DNA of 64,000 nt from Pseudomonas sp. H1h (GCF_000633255.1 NZ_AYMJ01000015.1:186001-250000); one strand, 5' to 3'. Positions 38,234 to 48,761 are shown, counted from the stretch's first letter. Notes: generated by a model not told the origin, from the letters alone. Numbers and translations are program-made.

Positions 38234-38298
38234 GGAGCAAGCCCGTTCCCACATTTTGAAATGCATTCCAATGTGGGAGCGGGCTTGCTCGCGAAGGC
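38234..38298. repeat. REP doublet between pcaK and pcaI
   Basis: This is an inverted pair of REP cores with a short 25-bp spacer, placed after the pcaK stop and before the pcaI promoter boxes. Confidence 0.85.
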
Positions 38299-38333
38299 GC
38301 CGGCACGTTCAGCACGGATCAAAATGACTCAAC

Positions 38334-39680
38334 TCAAGTCGCATCCGCATGACTCACCATGCCTTTGATCACCACCGCCGTCGTCGCCAACGCCGCCGGA
38401 ATCACCAGCGCCGTCAACACCTGCTCGAAATTCCAGCCCAGGCCCAGCAACGTCGCGCCCATCCACGCCCCGAGAATCGCGCCAAAGCGGCCAATCCCCA
38501 GCATCCATGAAACACCCGTCGCCCGGCCCTGGGTCGGATAAAACCGCGCCGCCAGCGAAGGCATCGCCGATTGCGCGCCGTTGACGCACATCCCCGCCAC
38601 CAGCACCAAGGTCGCCAGCAACGTGATGTTGCCCAGGCTCTGCCCCACCGCGTAGGCAAACACCCCGGCCAGCAGGTAGAAAGTGCCGATGACCTTGTGC
38701 GGATTGAAGCGATCCATCGCCCATCCCACAGCCACTGCACTCAACACCCCACCGAACTGGAACAGCGCGCCAATGAACGCCGCCTGCTCCATGCTCGCGC
38801 CGCTGTCACGCATCAGGGTCGGCAGCCAACTGGTCAGCAGATAAACGATGACCAGGCCCATGAAGTAGGTCAGCCACAGCAGCAAGGTGCCGGCGCTGTA
38901 GGTGCCGGAGAAAATCACCGCGAATACGTTGCGTGCCTTGACGGTTTTCTGTTCCGGTACGCTGAAACTCGACGCTTGGGCGACAGTGACCGGATCGATC
39001 GGCGACAAGGTCTTGCGCACTTTGTCGGCGCCGCGATTGCGCACCACCAGATAACGCGCCGATTCCGGCAACCAGAACAGCAGCACCACCGCGAGAATCA
39101 GCGGCAGGATTCCGCCGATCAGCAGCAGGCTGTGCCAGCCGAACGCCGGGATCAGCTTCGCCGAAATGAAGCCGCCACCGGCCATGCCGAGGTTGAAGCC
39201 ACAGAACATGCTGGTCACCAGCAACGACTTCTTGCGCTCCGGGGTGTATTCCGAAAGCAGCGTAGTGGCGTTGGGCATGCCGGCGCCGAGGCCCAGACCG
39301 GTGAGGAAGCGCAGTACCAGCAGCTGTTCGACGTTGGTGCTGTACGCCGAGGCCAGGCTGAAAGCGCCGAACAACAGGACGGCGCCGACCAGCACGACTT
39401 TGCGCCCGAAGCGGTCAGCCAGAGGGCCGGAGCCCAGAGCGCCGAAGACCATGCCGATCAACGCGGCGCTCATCACCGGGCCAAGACTGGCGCGGTCGAT
39501 GCCCCAGTCCTGCGATAACGCCGGAGCGATGAAGCCCATCGCGGCGGTGTCGAGGCCATCGAGAAACACAATGAGGAAACACAGGATCACCACCCGCCAC
39601 TGATAGCGCGAGATCGGTTGGGCGTTGATGAAGGTCTGCACGTCGAGGCAGCGACCTACAGCGGACTGAGGCTGGTTCAT
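38334..39680 (-). CDS. pcaK: 4-hydroxybenzoate/protocatechuate MFS transporter PcaK
   Basis: This is a 448-residue aromatic acid:H+ symporter. DVQTFINAQPISRYQWRVV followed by FLDGLDTAAMGFIAPAL is the AAHS family signature with the DGxD motif, and GPLADRFGRKVVL is the loop 2-3 motif. It imports 4-hydroxybenzoate and protocatechuate and can support chemotaxis. The ATG at 39680 (MNQPQSA) fits PcaK starts. No pobA hydroxylase gene is in the window. Confidence 0.92.
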   Translation of the reverse strand: MNQPQSAVGRCLDVQTFINAQPISRYQWRVVILCFLIVFLDGLDTAAMGFIAPALSQDWGIDRASLGPVMSAALIGMVFGALGSGPLADRFGRKVVLVGAVLLFGAFSLASAYSTNVEQLLVLRFLTGLGLGAGMPNATTLLSEYTPERKKSLLVTSMFCGFNLGMAGGGFISAKLIPAFGWHSLLLIGGILPLILAVVLLFWLPESARYLVVRNRGADKVRKTLSPIDPVTVAQASSFSVPEQKTVKARNVFAVIFSGTYSAGTLLLWLTYFMGLVIVYLLTSWLPTLMRDSGASMEQAAFIGALFQFGGVLSAVAVGWAMDRFNPHKVIGTFYLLAGVFAYAVGQSLGNITLLATLVLVAGMCVNGAQSAMPSLAARFYPTQGRATGVSWMLGIGRFGAILGAWMGATLLGLGWNFEQVLTALVIPAALATTAVVIKGMVSHADAT

Positions 39681-39934
39681 TATTTTTATTCCACGCAAAA
39701 AACGCAGTCGAACGGCGGCCGGCCACAGACTGGCACGGACTCAAGAATAGAAGGCTGGAATCAGCTGTTGCGGTGAACCCGGCAATACGGGCGGAAGTGG
39801 CGACAGTCGGGGAGCATGCACATGGAGAGTTGCCTCTTGTCATTATTATGGGAGTCGACAATCCGGCAGGCTCATTCACATCTGCGCCGGATGACGCTGC
39901 CGCGACATTAATGATCCGAGGGTTTTAGCGTCAA

Positions 39935-39966
39935 TTCGATAAACGCAACACTGTGCGTTTATCGAA
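39935..39966 (-). promoter_or_regulatory. PcaR-like inverted boxes upstream of pcaK
   Basis: This is a perfect 13-bp inverted repeat, TTCGATAAACGCA and TGCGTTTATCGAA, with a 6-base spacer. It resembles the PcaR box and lies between pcaR and pcaK. It marks a separate pcaK promoter. Confidence 0.78.
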
Positions 39967-39974
39967 CAGCTTCA

Positions 39975-40817
39975 TCAGGCGAACAACTGCGCGCTGAGGT
40001 CGCGGCTGGCACTGAGCAGGCCCGGCAGAAAGCGTTGTTCCAGCTCGGTGCGACTGACGCGACCGGCGTGGGTACTGACGTTGAGCGCCGCGACCACCTG
40101 ACCCGACGCGTCGTAGACCGGCACGGCAATCGAACGCAGGCCCTGCTCGAGTTCCTGATCGACGATGCACCAGCCCTGCTGCCGCACTTCCTGCAGGCAT
40201 TCGAGCAGACTTTCCGGGGTGTGCAGGGTGCGGCTGGTCTTGGCCACCAGTTCGGCGTGGTCGAGGTATTCACCCAGCGAGGTGTCGTCCAGCGCCGCCA
40301 GCAGGATGCGCCCCATCGACGTGCAATAGGCCGGCAGACGCCCGCCCACCGACAGGTCGACCGAAATCAGCCGCTGGGTGGTCGCCGAGCGGGCGATATA
40401 AAGAATGTCGTCACCTTCCAGCGTGGCCATGTTGCAGGCTTCGTGCAGTTGCTCGCTCATGCGGTCGAGATACGGCTGCGCGGAAACCGCCAACGGCGTC
40501 GAGGACAGATACGCGTGGCCGAGAGTCAGCACTTTGGGCAGCAGCGAGTACGTGCGGCCATCGGTGGTGGCGTAACCCAGTTTGATCAAGGTGTGCAGGC
40601 AACGGCGCACAGCCGCGCGGGGAATTTCCGTGCGGTGGCTGATCTGCGCGATAGTCAGGTGCCGCTTGCGCTCCTGAAACGCCTGCACCACCGCCAGACC
40701 ACGGGCCAGGGAGGTCATGAAATCCGGATCGCCGGTCAGCGCCTGAATACGCTTGGCCGGCGAAGCGACGATCGGCGGCGCTACGGAAGTGAAGGAGTTG
40801 CGCATTTGATCGTTCAT
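39975..40817 (-). CDS. pcaR: IclR-family activator PcaR
   Basis: This is a 280-residue protein. The N-terminal winged helix is RHLTIAQISHRTEIPRAAVRRCL (about residues 50-75), and an IclR effector domain follows, with AYCTSMGRILLAALDD and GLRSIAVPVYDASGQVVAALNVS. It activates pca genes with beta-ketoadipate as inducer and represses itself. The ATG at 40817 follows an AAGGA box. PcaR-like boxes lie upstream at 40901-40932. Confidence 0.94.
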   Translation of the reverse strand: MNDQMRNSFTSVAPPIVASPAKRIQALTGDPDFMTSLARGLAVVQAFQERKRHLTIAQISHRTEIPRAAVRRCLHTLIKLGYATTDGRTYSLLPKVLTLGHAYLSSTPLAVSAQPYLDRMSEQLHEACNMATLEGDDILYIARSATTQRLISVDLSVGGRLPAYCTSMGRILLAALDDTSLGEYLDHAELVAKTSRTLHTPESLLECLQEVRQQGWCIVDQELEQGLRSIAVPVYDASGQVVAALNVSTHAGRVSRTELEQRFLPGLLSASRDLSAQLFA

Positions 40818-40900
40818 TTCTTGTCCTTTTTCCGACACGGATCAATGGCTATACAAGCGGCTCGCCAGCAGATAAACAAGGGCCGGGACGCCAAGATTGG

Positions 40901-40932
40901 GCGATTATCGAACCACCGACCGATTATCGCAA
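40901..40932 (-). promoter_or_regulatory. PcaR-like boxes upstream of pcaR
   Basis: GCGATTATCGAAC at 40901 is the exact complement of the first 13 bases of the PcaR box GTTCGATAATCGCAC, and CCGATTATCGCAA follows at 40920. The position fits autoregulation. The remaining gap to 41466 (about 530 bp) shows no gene I can support, only a TATAAT at 41159 without a good -35 box. Confidence 0.78.
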
Positions 40933-41466
40933 TCGCCTGCCTCCCGCCTTACTCGACCTTGAGGCAATATTCTCTAAACTTTTTCGAGCTGCTGAAGCGG
41001 TCCGTTAGTTGTTCGACTTAATGACGCCAGAAACACAACACGGGGCCATAACGGTTTGGCTCGACTTTAACTACTGATAAAAAACGTCAGTCACAAAACA
41101 ATCACACATCCAGAACCGTTTTTAACTTGGCAAAGATAGTCATTCCCGAATCGACCGCTATAATGCATCTCAGTGGCGCCCCGTGTTATTCGCCGAGACC
41201 GCCACCTGCCGACGCGATGCCAATCGCCGACAGCCCCGGCCAGCGCTGACGCGCATGACTCATGCAACGCCAGCACTCGCTGAAACAGGAAACTGATGCT
41301 GCGTCAGTTTTAATCTGGTGCCGTAGCCGCCTGCAACATGGAAGTCTTGATCGCCCCGCCGATAACACCAATGCCCGTCCGGGCATGACCTGTCGGTGGA
41401 TCCGCTCAATCGATTCGTTGCAGTGCGTTTCACCAGACATTTATCTCAACTCAAACAGGTAGCACT

Positions 41467-41667
41467 GTGACGAAAGACGAACTGCGCGCGGAACTTGAGC
41501 GCCAGGAACAACGTTACAAGGAAGTTTACGGCGGGGAAGTCACCACCTACGCCGCTCAACCAGAACCGGAACGCAAGGCATGGCGTAAACGCCCCACTGT
41601 TCAGGATCAGGTTTTCCAGCAAGAACTGAAAAAGATGGAAGAAGAACTCAAAACCGAAGAGCCATGA
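41467..41667 (+). CDS. small charged hypothetical protein
   Basis: This is a 66-residue protein with a GTG start, rich in Glu, Lys and Arg: [21 protein letters not shown] at the start and a helical [12 protein letters not shown] end. It looks soluble and coiled. I recall near-identical proteins in other Pseudomonas genomes, always without a function. The 375 bp from its stop to pit hold no other gene that I can support. Confidence 0.75.
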   Translation: MTKDELRAELERQEQRYKEVYGGEVTTYAAQPEPERKAWRKRPTVQDQVFQQELKKMEEELKTEEP

Positions 41668-42042
41668 ACGGACGATCCTGAGTTTTCGAGGGTTTGCGTC
41701 GGCACCGGTTACAAGCGCGGTGAAACGACGATGCCTTGCGCGCCCGCTACCCGCGGGCAGCGGCCACCTCCCCCCGTCCTGCACGGGAATGGAGCGTGTC
41801 TTACACGTTTCAGAGATATTTCACACAAGCGTTCGAGCCGCCTCCGGCCTCGGTAAAAACCTTGGCTGAGCGCTATTTTTTTAGGCTAATCAAGAGCTTG
41901 CAAAACCCTGCAATTCACTCGGCCATTGCACCTTGCAACAATTTAATTCATCGAAGTGGGCTACCGATGAGCAGGTAGGGGATCGATTTCCAGTCTTTTC
42001 TGGCATAATCGCGCCCCCTTATGACCGGGTCAGAAAACCTTC

Positions 42043-43518
42043 ATGATCGATTTATTCAGCGGACTGGATGCTTGGGTGCTTGTGAGCCTCTTGCTCGCCC
42101 TGACGTTTGTCCTCGCCTTCGAGTTCATCAATGGATTTCATGACACCGCTAACGCGGTAGCCACTGTTATCTACACCAAAGCCATGCCGCCTCATCTGGC
42201 GGTGTTCTTCTCCGGTGTGTTCAATTTCCTCGGCGTATTGCTGGGCGGCGTTGGCGTGGCGTATGCCATTGTTCACCTGCTGCCGGTGGAACTGCTGATC
42301 AATGTGAACACCGGCCATGGCCTGGCGATGGTGTTTTCGTTGCTCGCCGCAGCCATCGCCTGGAACCTGGGCACCTGGTACTTCGGTATCCCGGCGTCGA
42401 GTTCGCACACCCTGATCGGCTCGATCCTCGGTGTCGGCCTGGCCAATGCCCTGATCAACGACATTCCGCTGGCTGACGGCGTGAACTGGCAGAAAGCGAT
42501 CGACATCGGTGCCTCGCTGGTGTTCTCGCCAATGGCCGGTTTCCTCGTCGCAGCCCTGGTGCTGATCGGCCTGAAATGGTGGCGCCCGCTGTCGAAGATG
42601 CACAAGACGCCGGAACAGCGCCGCAAGATCGACGACAAGAAGCACCCGCCGTTCTGGAATCGCCTGGTACTGGTGATGTCGGCCATGGCCATGAGCTTCG
42701 TGCACGGCTCCAACGATGGTCAGAAAGGCATCGGCCTGATCATGCTGGTGCTGATCGGTATCGTGCCGGCGCAGTTCGTCCTTGACCTTAACAGCACCAC
42801 CTACCAGATCGAACGCACGCGTGATGCGACCCTGCACCTGAGCCAGTTCTACCAGCGCAACGCATCCACCCTCGGCGAGTTCCTGGCCCTGGGCAAAAGC
42901 GTGGAAGGCGATCTGCCGGAGAAATTCCGCTGCAACCCGCAGCAGACCGAACCGACCATTTCCGCCCTGCTGCATACCCTCAAAGGTGTATCGGACTACC
43001 ACTCGCTGCCGGCCGAAAGCCGCATCGAAGTGCGTCGCTACCTGCTGTGCCTGGACGATACCGCGAAGAAAGTCGCCAAGCTGCCGGGCCTCGAAGCCCG
43101 CGAAAAGGCTGACCTGGACAAACTGCGCAAAGACCTGACCACCACCACCGAATACGCCCCGTTCTGGGTGATTCTGGCGGTTGCCCTGGCTCTGGGCCTG
43201 GGCACCATGATCGGCTGGAAACGCGTGGTTCTGACCATCGGCGAGAAGATCGGCAAGCAAGGCATGACCTATGCCCAAGGCATGTCGGCCCAGATCACCG
43301 CCGCGAGCATGATCGGCCTGGCCAACATCTTCAGCCTGCCAGTGTCGACCACTCACGTGCTGTCCTCGGGCGTGGCCGGTACCATGGTTGCTAACAAGAG
43401 CGGCCTGCAAGGTGGCACCGTGCGCACCATTCTGCTGGCGTGGGTACTGACCCTGCCGGCGACTGTGGCGCTGTCGGCTGGTTTGTTCTGGTTGGCTTCG
43501 AAGGCTCTGGGTAGTTGA
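42043..43518 (+). CDS. pit: low-affinity inorganic phosphate transporter Pit
   Basis: This is a 491-residue PiT-family permease. FEFINGFHDTANAVATVIYT near the start and MAMSFVHGSNDGQKGIGLIML in the middle are the two Pit signature repeats. A soluble loop of about 100 residues (about 255-365) separates the two halves of the membrane domain. It imports metal-phosphate complexes with protons. A terminator follows. Confidence 0.93.
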   Translation: MIDLFSGLDAWVLVSLLLALTFVLAFEFINGFHDTANAVATVIYTKAMPPHLAVFFSGVFNFLGVLLGGVGVAYAIVHLLPVELLINVNTGHGLAMVFSLLAAAIAWNLGTWYFGIPASSSHTLIGSILGVGLANALINDIPLADGVNWQKAIDIGASLVFSPMAGFLVAALVLIGLKWWRPLSKMHKTPEQRRKIDDKKHPPFWNRLVLVMSAMAMSFVHGSNDGQKGIGLIMLVLIGIVPAQFVLDLNSTTYQIERTRDATLHLSQFYQRNASTLGEFLALGKSVEGDLPEKFRCNPQQTEPTISALLHTLKGVSDYHSLPAESRIEVRRYLLCLDDTAKKVAKLPGLEAREKADLDKLRKDLTTTTEYAPFWVILAVALALGLGTMIGWKRVVLTIGEKIGKQGMTYAQGMSAQITAASMIGLANIFSLPVSTTHVLSSGVAGTMVANKSGLQGGTVRTILLAWVLTLPATVALSAGLFWLASKALGS

Positions 43519-43545
43519 TAGTCGGCTTCAGGCTTTGATGAAAAG

Positions 43546-43575
43546 GCGCGATTCGAGAGGATCGCGCTTTTTTTT
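43546..43575 (+). terminator. rho-independent terminator after pit
   Basis: GCGCGAT and ATCGCGC form a 7-bp stem with an 8-base loop, followed by eight Ts, about 30 bp after the pit stop. Confidence 0.88.
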
Positions 43576-43874
43576 GTTTGGGGGTTGGGGGTATATCCGT
43601 TGCTGCGGGTGTTGCCGCTGGCGGTTTCGCTCTTACAGCGAGTCCCTTTTTCAAACGCCAAAAAGGAACCAAAAAGCTTTACCCCGGCGTACGGCACTTC
43701 GCTGGGGCTCAGTGTTCCCTCGCTACGGTGTCCATCAGGGGGCATCGCCTACGGTTTGCTTCGCTGCACCTCCTCTCGATGTATGCGGCTTCGCCACACG
43801 GCGCTGCGCGCCTACCCCCTGATGAACACCTTCGCTCGGCCTGCCGAAGGGGCTGGAGATCAAGAGCAACATCA

Positions 43875-43909
<35 letters not shown>

Positions 43910-43980
43910 AAAAAATTGCAGCCTTCGTCAGCTCCACATGGGTAACGGGGTGCAGTCATTTTGAGATTGATTGGCTGGTC

Positions 43981-44310
43981 GGCCGCCATCGCGAGCAGGC
44001 GAAGGCCTACAGTGGGAATGGGTGTGGTCAATGGGGGATTGGCTGGCTCGTAGGCCGCCTTCGCTGGCAGGCCAGCTCCCACAGTTGGAGTGGGTGTGTT
44101 CAGTTGGGGATTGGTCGGCCGTCAGGCCGCCTTCGCTGGCAGGCCAGCTCCCACAGTGGGTATGGGTGTGTTCAGTTGGGGATTGGTCGGCCGTCAGGCC
44201 GCCTTCGCTGGCAGGCCAGCTGCCACAGTTGGAATGGGTGCATTCAGTTAAAGATTGGTCGGCTCGCAGGCCGCCATCGCGAGCAGGCCAAGGCCTACGG
44301 CTTTGATTTG
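43981..44310. repeat. tandem array with a 72-bp period, five copies
   Basis: GGCCGCC marks repeat starts at 43981, 44053, 44125, 44197 and 44269. Each unit contains CGCTGGCAGGCCAGCTCCCAC or the outer variant CGCGAGCAGGCxAAGGCCTAC. The outer copies differ from the three inner ones. The period is 24 codons, which keeps frames open on both strands. Confidence 0.92.
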
Positions 44311-44759
44311 TGTGTACCGCACGCGGCAAAGCCGCCCCACTCAACAGGATGAGCGTTAGCTCGGCTGCAGCTCTTGATCTTCAGGCCCCGTCGGAAGGCT
44401 GAGTGGAGGGATTCATCCGGGGGTGGGAGCGCAGCGACCGTTTGGCGCAGCCAAACACATCGAGAGGAGGTGCAGCGAAGCAAACCGTAGGCGATGCCCC
44501 CGGATGGATCCCGGAGCGAAGGAACCCCGAGCCTTAGCGAGTGGGCCGAACGTTGGGGCAAGACTTTTTGGTTACTTTTGAGGCGTTTGTCAAAAGTGAC
44601 TCGCCGTAAGGGCGAAACCGCCAGCCGCAGCCCCCAAAGAAACGGATATCCACACACCCCAACCAGAACATGGTCGGCCCAAAGGCCGCCAAGCACACAA
44701 AAAAAAGGGCAACCGAAGTCGCCCAAAATGCCTTGCGTGCTCATCAAATCCAGAAAGAC

Positions 44760-44873
44760 CTACTTCTTGCGCTTATTCGCATCCTTCCAGATAAAAAATC
44801 CAAACCCTGCAAAAAACAGAACCATGAGCCCTACGGTCAGAACCCCGGCAAACACCACGTTATCGAAAAACAT
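44760..44873 (-). CDS. 37-residue single-span membrane protein
   Basis: The protein has the pattern MFFDNVVFAGVLTV, then LMVLFFAGFGFFIWK, ending DANKRKK. It has one transmembrane helix and a basic C-terminus that is likely cytoplasmic. An AGGAGG box lies 7 bases ahead of the ATG at 44873, which is strong support for translation. I recall similar tiny proteins in other pseudomonads but know no function. Confidence 0.75.
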   Translation of the reverse strand: MFFDNVVFAGVLTVGLMVLFFAGFGFFIWKDANKRKK

Positions 44874-45021
44874 GACTGTGGCCTCCTGGCCCCTGCTTTG
44901 CTGCGATGGAACTAAGTTAACCAATCACGCAGGCGCAGAAATTGACCAGGATCAAGTCCGGTCAACACAGGGGATAAAGGCGGGAAAATAACTGACCTGC
45001 ATCAAAGGATGCGGAGGGAGA

Positions 45022-45183
45022 TCAACGCTTTTTCGGTTTCTTTTTCGGCTTTTTCTTGGCATTTCCCAACGGCATCGCCTGCTCGAAGGCCTTGCGCACT
45101 TCATTCAGACGTTTCTCGTTGAGGTCATGCACCCGCTTGGCGCGTTCGGTGCTGAGGTCGATCAATTTGTCGTCTTGGCTCAT
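45022..45183 (-). CDS. small lysine-rich protein
   Basis: This is a 53-residue protein, MSQDDKLIDLSTERAKRVHD..., that ends in a KKKPKKKPKKR tail and could bind nucleic acid. I chose 45183 because related Pseudomonas proteins that I recall start with MSQDDK. A longer start at 45246 has a GAGG box 4 bases away and would add 21 residues. The function is unknown. Confidence 0.65.
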   Translation of the reverse strand: MSQDDKLIDLSTERAKRVHDLNEKRLNEVRKAFEQAMPLGNAKKKPKKKPKKR

Positions 45184-45316
45184 GGCGCTCGATGCATCGC
45201 TTGAAGAAATCACAACTGCCGCAACCGGCAGGACTGCGCCAATCATGCAGCCTCACGCCAGCGCTGACCAGTCGCCAGCACCCACGCGTGATCACAATTG
45301 ATGTAAATGAGGCGGA

Positions 45317-45658
45317 TCAGATCTCGATATCGACCCACAATCCCTGACGTGGCTGATCTTCCATCAGCGGCACCACCGGCACAGTATTGTCGGCATTGAG
45401 CTCGGTGCCAGGCACGGCGAGGTGTTCTTCCGGGTCTTCGTCGGCTTCGCGCCGGCGGCGATCGCGTTCCTGCTGGCGACGCTGTTCTTCACGCGCCATT
45501 AGCCGATCCTCTTCCGGATCGCGCTTTTGCAGATCGATCGTGCTTTCGTTGGAGCTTTCCTGCACCGGCACCACCGGAGGAATGTCCGGCCGCTGGCGAA
45601 TCGGATCCTGCTGGGAAGTGATTGGCACAGCGCTCAGGGGGAGCATCGGTGGCAGCAT
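45317..45658 (-). CDS. proline- and charge-rich hypothetical protein
   Basis: This is a 113-residue protein without cysteines or a membrane helix. The middle is a highly charged helix (DRLMAREEQRRQQERDRRRRE) and both ends are rich in Pro and Val. A GGAGA box precedes the ATG. It is divergent from rapA, as the equivalent small gene appears to be in P. aeruginosa. No function is known to me. Confidence 0.7.
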   Translation of the reverse strand: MLPPMLPLSAVPITSQQDPIRQRPDIPPVVPVQESSNESTIDLQKRDPEEDRLMAREEQRRQQERDRRRREADEDPEEHLAVPGTELNADNTVPVVPLMEDQPRQGLWVDIEI

Positions 45659-45888
45659 ATAAAGGGTCTCCTGTCAGCAGGCTATCGGCTTGAGCGAAGG
45701 TGGCTTGAGCCGCTGGTCGCAAACTTGTGACCGGGTTGGCACTCACAGGTGCCGCAAGCCTTCGAAAAACCGACGCATGACCTAATCTTCCCTTTGCAGT
45801 TAAAAGCCGGGAGCGGCTGCTAATCCTTTGGCCTCAGGGCCTCATTCCGTTAAGATAGCCCGCTTTTTCAAGGTGGGAGTCAGGCAGC

Positions 45889-48735
45889 ATGGCGCAGCAG
45901 TATCAACCGGGGCAACGCTGGATCAGTGACAGCGAAGCAGAGCTTGGTTTAGGCACCGTTCTGGCACAGGACGGCCGCTTGTTGACCGTGCTTTACCCGG
46001 CCACTGGCGAAACCCGCCAGTACGCGCTACGGAATGCGCCCCTCACCCGCGTGCGGTTCTCGCCGGGTGACACCATTACTCACTTCGAAGGCTGGAAGAT
46101 GACCGTGCGCGAAGTCGACGACGTCGACGGGCTGATGGTCTATCACGGCCTCAACGGGCAGAACGAAGCGGTCACCCTGCCGGAAACCCAGCTGTCGAAC
46201 TTCATTCAGTTCCGTCTGGCCAGCGACCGTCTGTTCGCCGGGCAGATCGACCCGCTGTCGTGGTTCTCCCTGCGTTACAACACCCTGGAACACACCAGCC
46301 GCCAGTTGCAGTCCTCGCTCTGGGGCCTGGGCGGTGTGCGTGCGCAGCCGATCGCGCACCAGTTGCACATTGCCCGTGAAGTCGCCGACCGCATCGCGCC
46401 GCGGGTTCTGCTGGCCGACGAAGTGGGTCTGGGTAAAACCATTGAGGCCGGTCTGGTGATCCATCGCCAACTGCTCTCGGGCCGCGCCAACCGCGTGCTG
46501 ATCCTCGTCCCGGAAAACCTGCAGCACCAGTGGCTGGTGGAAATGCGCCGCCGCTTCAACCTGCAGGTTGCGCTGTTCGACGAAGAACGCTTCATTGAAA
46601 GCGATGCCAGCAACCCGTTCGAAGACACCCAACTGGCGCTGGTGGCGCTGGAGTGGCTGGTCGAAGACGAGAAAGCCCAGGACGCACTGTTCGCCGCCGG
46701 TTGGGATCTGCTGGTGGTCGACGAAGCCCACCACCTGGTCTGGCACGAAGACAAGGCCAGTCCGGAATACACCCTGGTCGAGCAGCTCGCTGAAACAATT
46801 CCCGGCGTGCTGCTGCTCACCGCCACCCCGGAACAACTCGGTCAGGACAGCCACTTCGCCCGTCTGCGCCTGCTCGACCCGAACCGTTTCCATGATCTGG
46901 CCGCGTTCCGCGCCGAGAGCGACAACTATCGCCCGGTGGCCGAAGCCGTTCAGGAACTGCTGGACAAGGGGCGCCTGTCGCCCGAAGCGCACAAGACCAT
47001 CCACGGTTTCCTCGGCAACGAAGGCGAAGCCCTGCTGACCGCGGTCAATGATGGCGACACCGAAGCCAGCGCCCGTCTGGTGCGCGAGCTGCTCGACCGC
47101 CACGGCACCGGCCGCGTGCTGTTCCGCAACACTCGCGCGGCGGTGCAGGGGTTCCCGGAACGCAAACTGCACCCGTACCCGCTGCCGTGCCCCGACGAAT
47201 ACCTTGAGCTGCCGCTGGGTGATCACGCCGAGCTGTACCCGGAAGTCAGCTTCCAGGCCCAGCCGGACGCCAGCGAAGAAGAGCGCTGGTGGAAATTCGA
47301 CCCGCGTGTCGAGTGGCTGATCGATCAGCTGAAAATGCTCAAGCGCACCAAAGTGCTGGTGATCTGCGCCCACGCCGAAACCGCGATGGACCTCGAAGAC
47401 GCGCTGCGCGTGCGCTCCGGCATCCCGGCCACCGTGTTCCATGAAGGTATGAACATCCTCGAGCGTGACCGCGCCGCCGCCTACTTCGCCGACGAAGAGT
47501 TCGGCGCGCAGGTGCTGATCTGCTCGGAAATCGGCAGCGAAGGTCGCAACTTCCAGTTCGCTCACCACTTGGTGCTGTTCGATCTGCCGTCGCACCCGGA
47601 CCTGCTCGAGCAGCGGATCGGCCGTCTCGACCGGATCGGCCAGAAACACATCATCGAGCTGCACGTGCCGTACCTGGAAACCAGCCCGCAGGAGCGTCTG
47701 TTCCAGTGGTACAACGAGGCGCTGAACGCATTCCTCAACACCTGCCCGACCGGCAACGCCTTGCAGCATCAGTTCGGCCCACGCCTGCTGCCGCTGCTCG
47801 AAGAAGCTGACGACGGCGAGTGGCAAGCGCTGATCGACGAAGCGCGCACCGAGCGCGAGCGTCTGGAACAAGAGCTGCACACTGGCCGCGACCGCCTGCT
47901 GGAACTCAATTCCGGCGGCGCTGGCGAAGGCGACGCGCTGGTTGAAGCGATCCTTGAGCAGGACGATCAGTTTGCCCTGCCGATCTACATGGAAACCCTG
48001 TTCGATGCGTTCGGCATCGACAGCGAAGACCATTCGGAAAACGCCCTGATCCTCAAGCCAAGCGAGAAGATGCTCGACGCCAGCTTCCCGCTGGGCGATG
48101 ACGAAGGCGTGACCATCACTTACGACCGCAATCAGGCGCTGTCGCGTGAAGACATGCAGTTCATCACCTGGGAACACCCGATGGTGCAGGGCGGCATGGA
48201 CCTGGTGCTGTCCGGCTCGATGGGCAACACCGCCGTCGCGCTGATCAAGAACAAGGCGCTGAAACCGGGTACCGTGCTGCTGGAACTGCTCTACGTCAGC
48301 GAAGTGGTGGCCCCGCGTTCGCTGCAACTGGGCCGCTACCTGCCGCCGGCCGCCCTGCGCTGCCTGCTCGATGCCAACGGCAACGACCTGTCGCCACGGG
48401 TCTCGTTCGAAACCCTGAACGACCAGCTCGAAAGCGTGCCACGTGCCAGCGCCAACAAGTTCATCCAGGCCCAGCGCGATCAGCTGACACCACGGATCAA
48501 CGCCGGCGAAGACAAGATCACCCCGCGTCACGCCGAGCGCGTGGCTGAGGCCCGTCGTCGTCTGGCTGCCGATACCGAAGAAGAACTGGCGCGCCTGACC
48601 GCGTTGCAAGCGGTCAACCCGACCGTGCGCGACAGCGAACTGGATGCGTTGCGCAAGCAGCGTGAACAGGGTCTGGCGATGCTCGATAAAGCGGCGCTGC
48701 GCCTGGAAGCGATCCGGGTGCTGGTGGCGGGCTGA
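45889..48735 (+). CDS. rapA: RNA polymerase-associated ATPase RapA
   Basis: This is a 948-residue Swi2/Snf2 protein. [12 protein letters not shown] (Lys near 183) is Walker [11 protein letters not shown] (about 278-281) is the DEAH box, and [11 protein letters not shown] is motif VI. The N-terminal Tudor-like domains ([18 protein letters not shown]...) bind RNA polymerase. It recycles stalled polymerase after transcription. It ends with a strong terminator. Confidence 0.96.
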   Translation: MAQQYQPGQRWISDSEAELGLGTVLAQDGRLLTVLYPATGETRQYALRNAPLTRVRFSPGDTITHFEGWKMTVREVDDVDGLMVYHGLNGQNEAVTLPETQLSNFIQFRLASDRLFAGQIDPLSWFSLRYNTLEHTSRQLQSSLWGLGGVRAQPIAHQLHIAREVADRIAPRVLLADEVGLGKTIEAGLVIHRQLLSGRANRVLILVPENLQHQWLVEMRRRFNLQVALFDEERFIESDASNPFEDTQLALVALEWLVEDEKAQDALFAAGWDLLVVDEAHHLVWHEDKASPEYTLVEQLAETIPGVLLLTATPEQLGQDSHFARLRLLDPNRFHDLAAFRAESDNYRPVAEAVQELLDKGRLSPEAHKTIHGFLGNEGEALLTAVNDGDTEASARLVRELLDRHGTGRVLFRNTRAAVQGFPERKLHPYPLPCPDEYLELPLGDHAELYPEVSFQAQPDASEEERWWKFDPRVEWLIDQLKMLKRTKVLVICAHAETAMDLEDALRVRSGIPATVFHEGMNILERDRAAAYFADEEFGAQVLICSEIGSEGRNFQFAHHLVLFDLPSHPDLLEQRIGRLDRIGQKHIIELHVPYLETSPQERLFQWYNEALNAFLNTCPTGNALQHQFGPRLLPLLEEADDGEWQALIDEARTERERLEQELHTGRDRLLELNSGGAGEGDALVEAILEQDDQFALPIYMETLFDAFGIDSEDHSENALILKPSEKMLDASFPLGDDEGVTITYDRNQALSREDMQFITWEHPMVQGGMDLVLSGSMGNTAVALIKNKALKPGTVLLELLYVSEVVAPRSLQLGRYLPPAALRCLLDANGNDLSPRVSFETLNDQLESVPRASANKFIQAQRDQLTPRINAGEDKITPRHAERVAEARRRLAADTEEELARLTALQAVNPTVRDSELDALRKQREQGLAMLDKAALRLEAIRVLVAG

Positions 48736-48761
48736 GTCCGCTGCTCCAACGCTATAAATGA

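Noticed and set aside
41136..41164. Sigma-70 promoter with TATAAT at 41159
   Set aside because: No acceptable -35 hexamer lies at the right distance.
41186..41462. Small ORFs on both strands between pcaR and the 66-residue gene
   Set aside because: They overlap each other, lack good ribosome binding sites and resemble no family I know.
43981..44310. Possible CRISPR array with a 72-bp period
   Set aside because: The full unit is conserved, with no variable spacers and no cas genes nearby.
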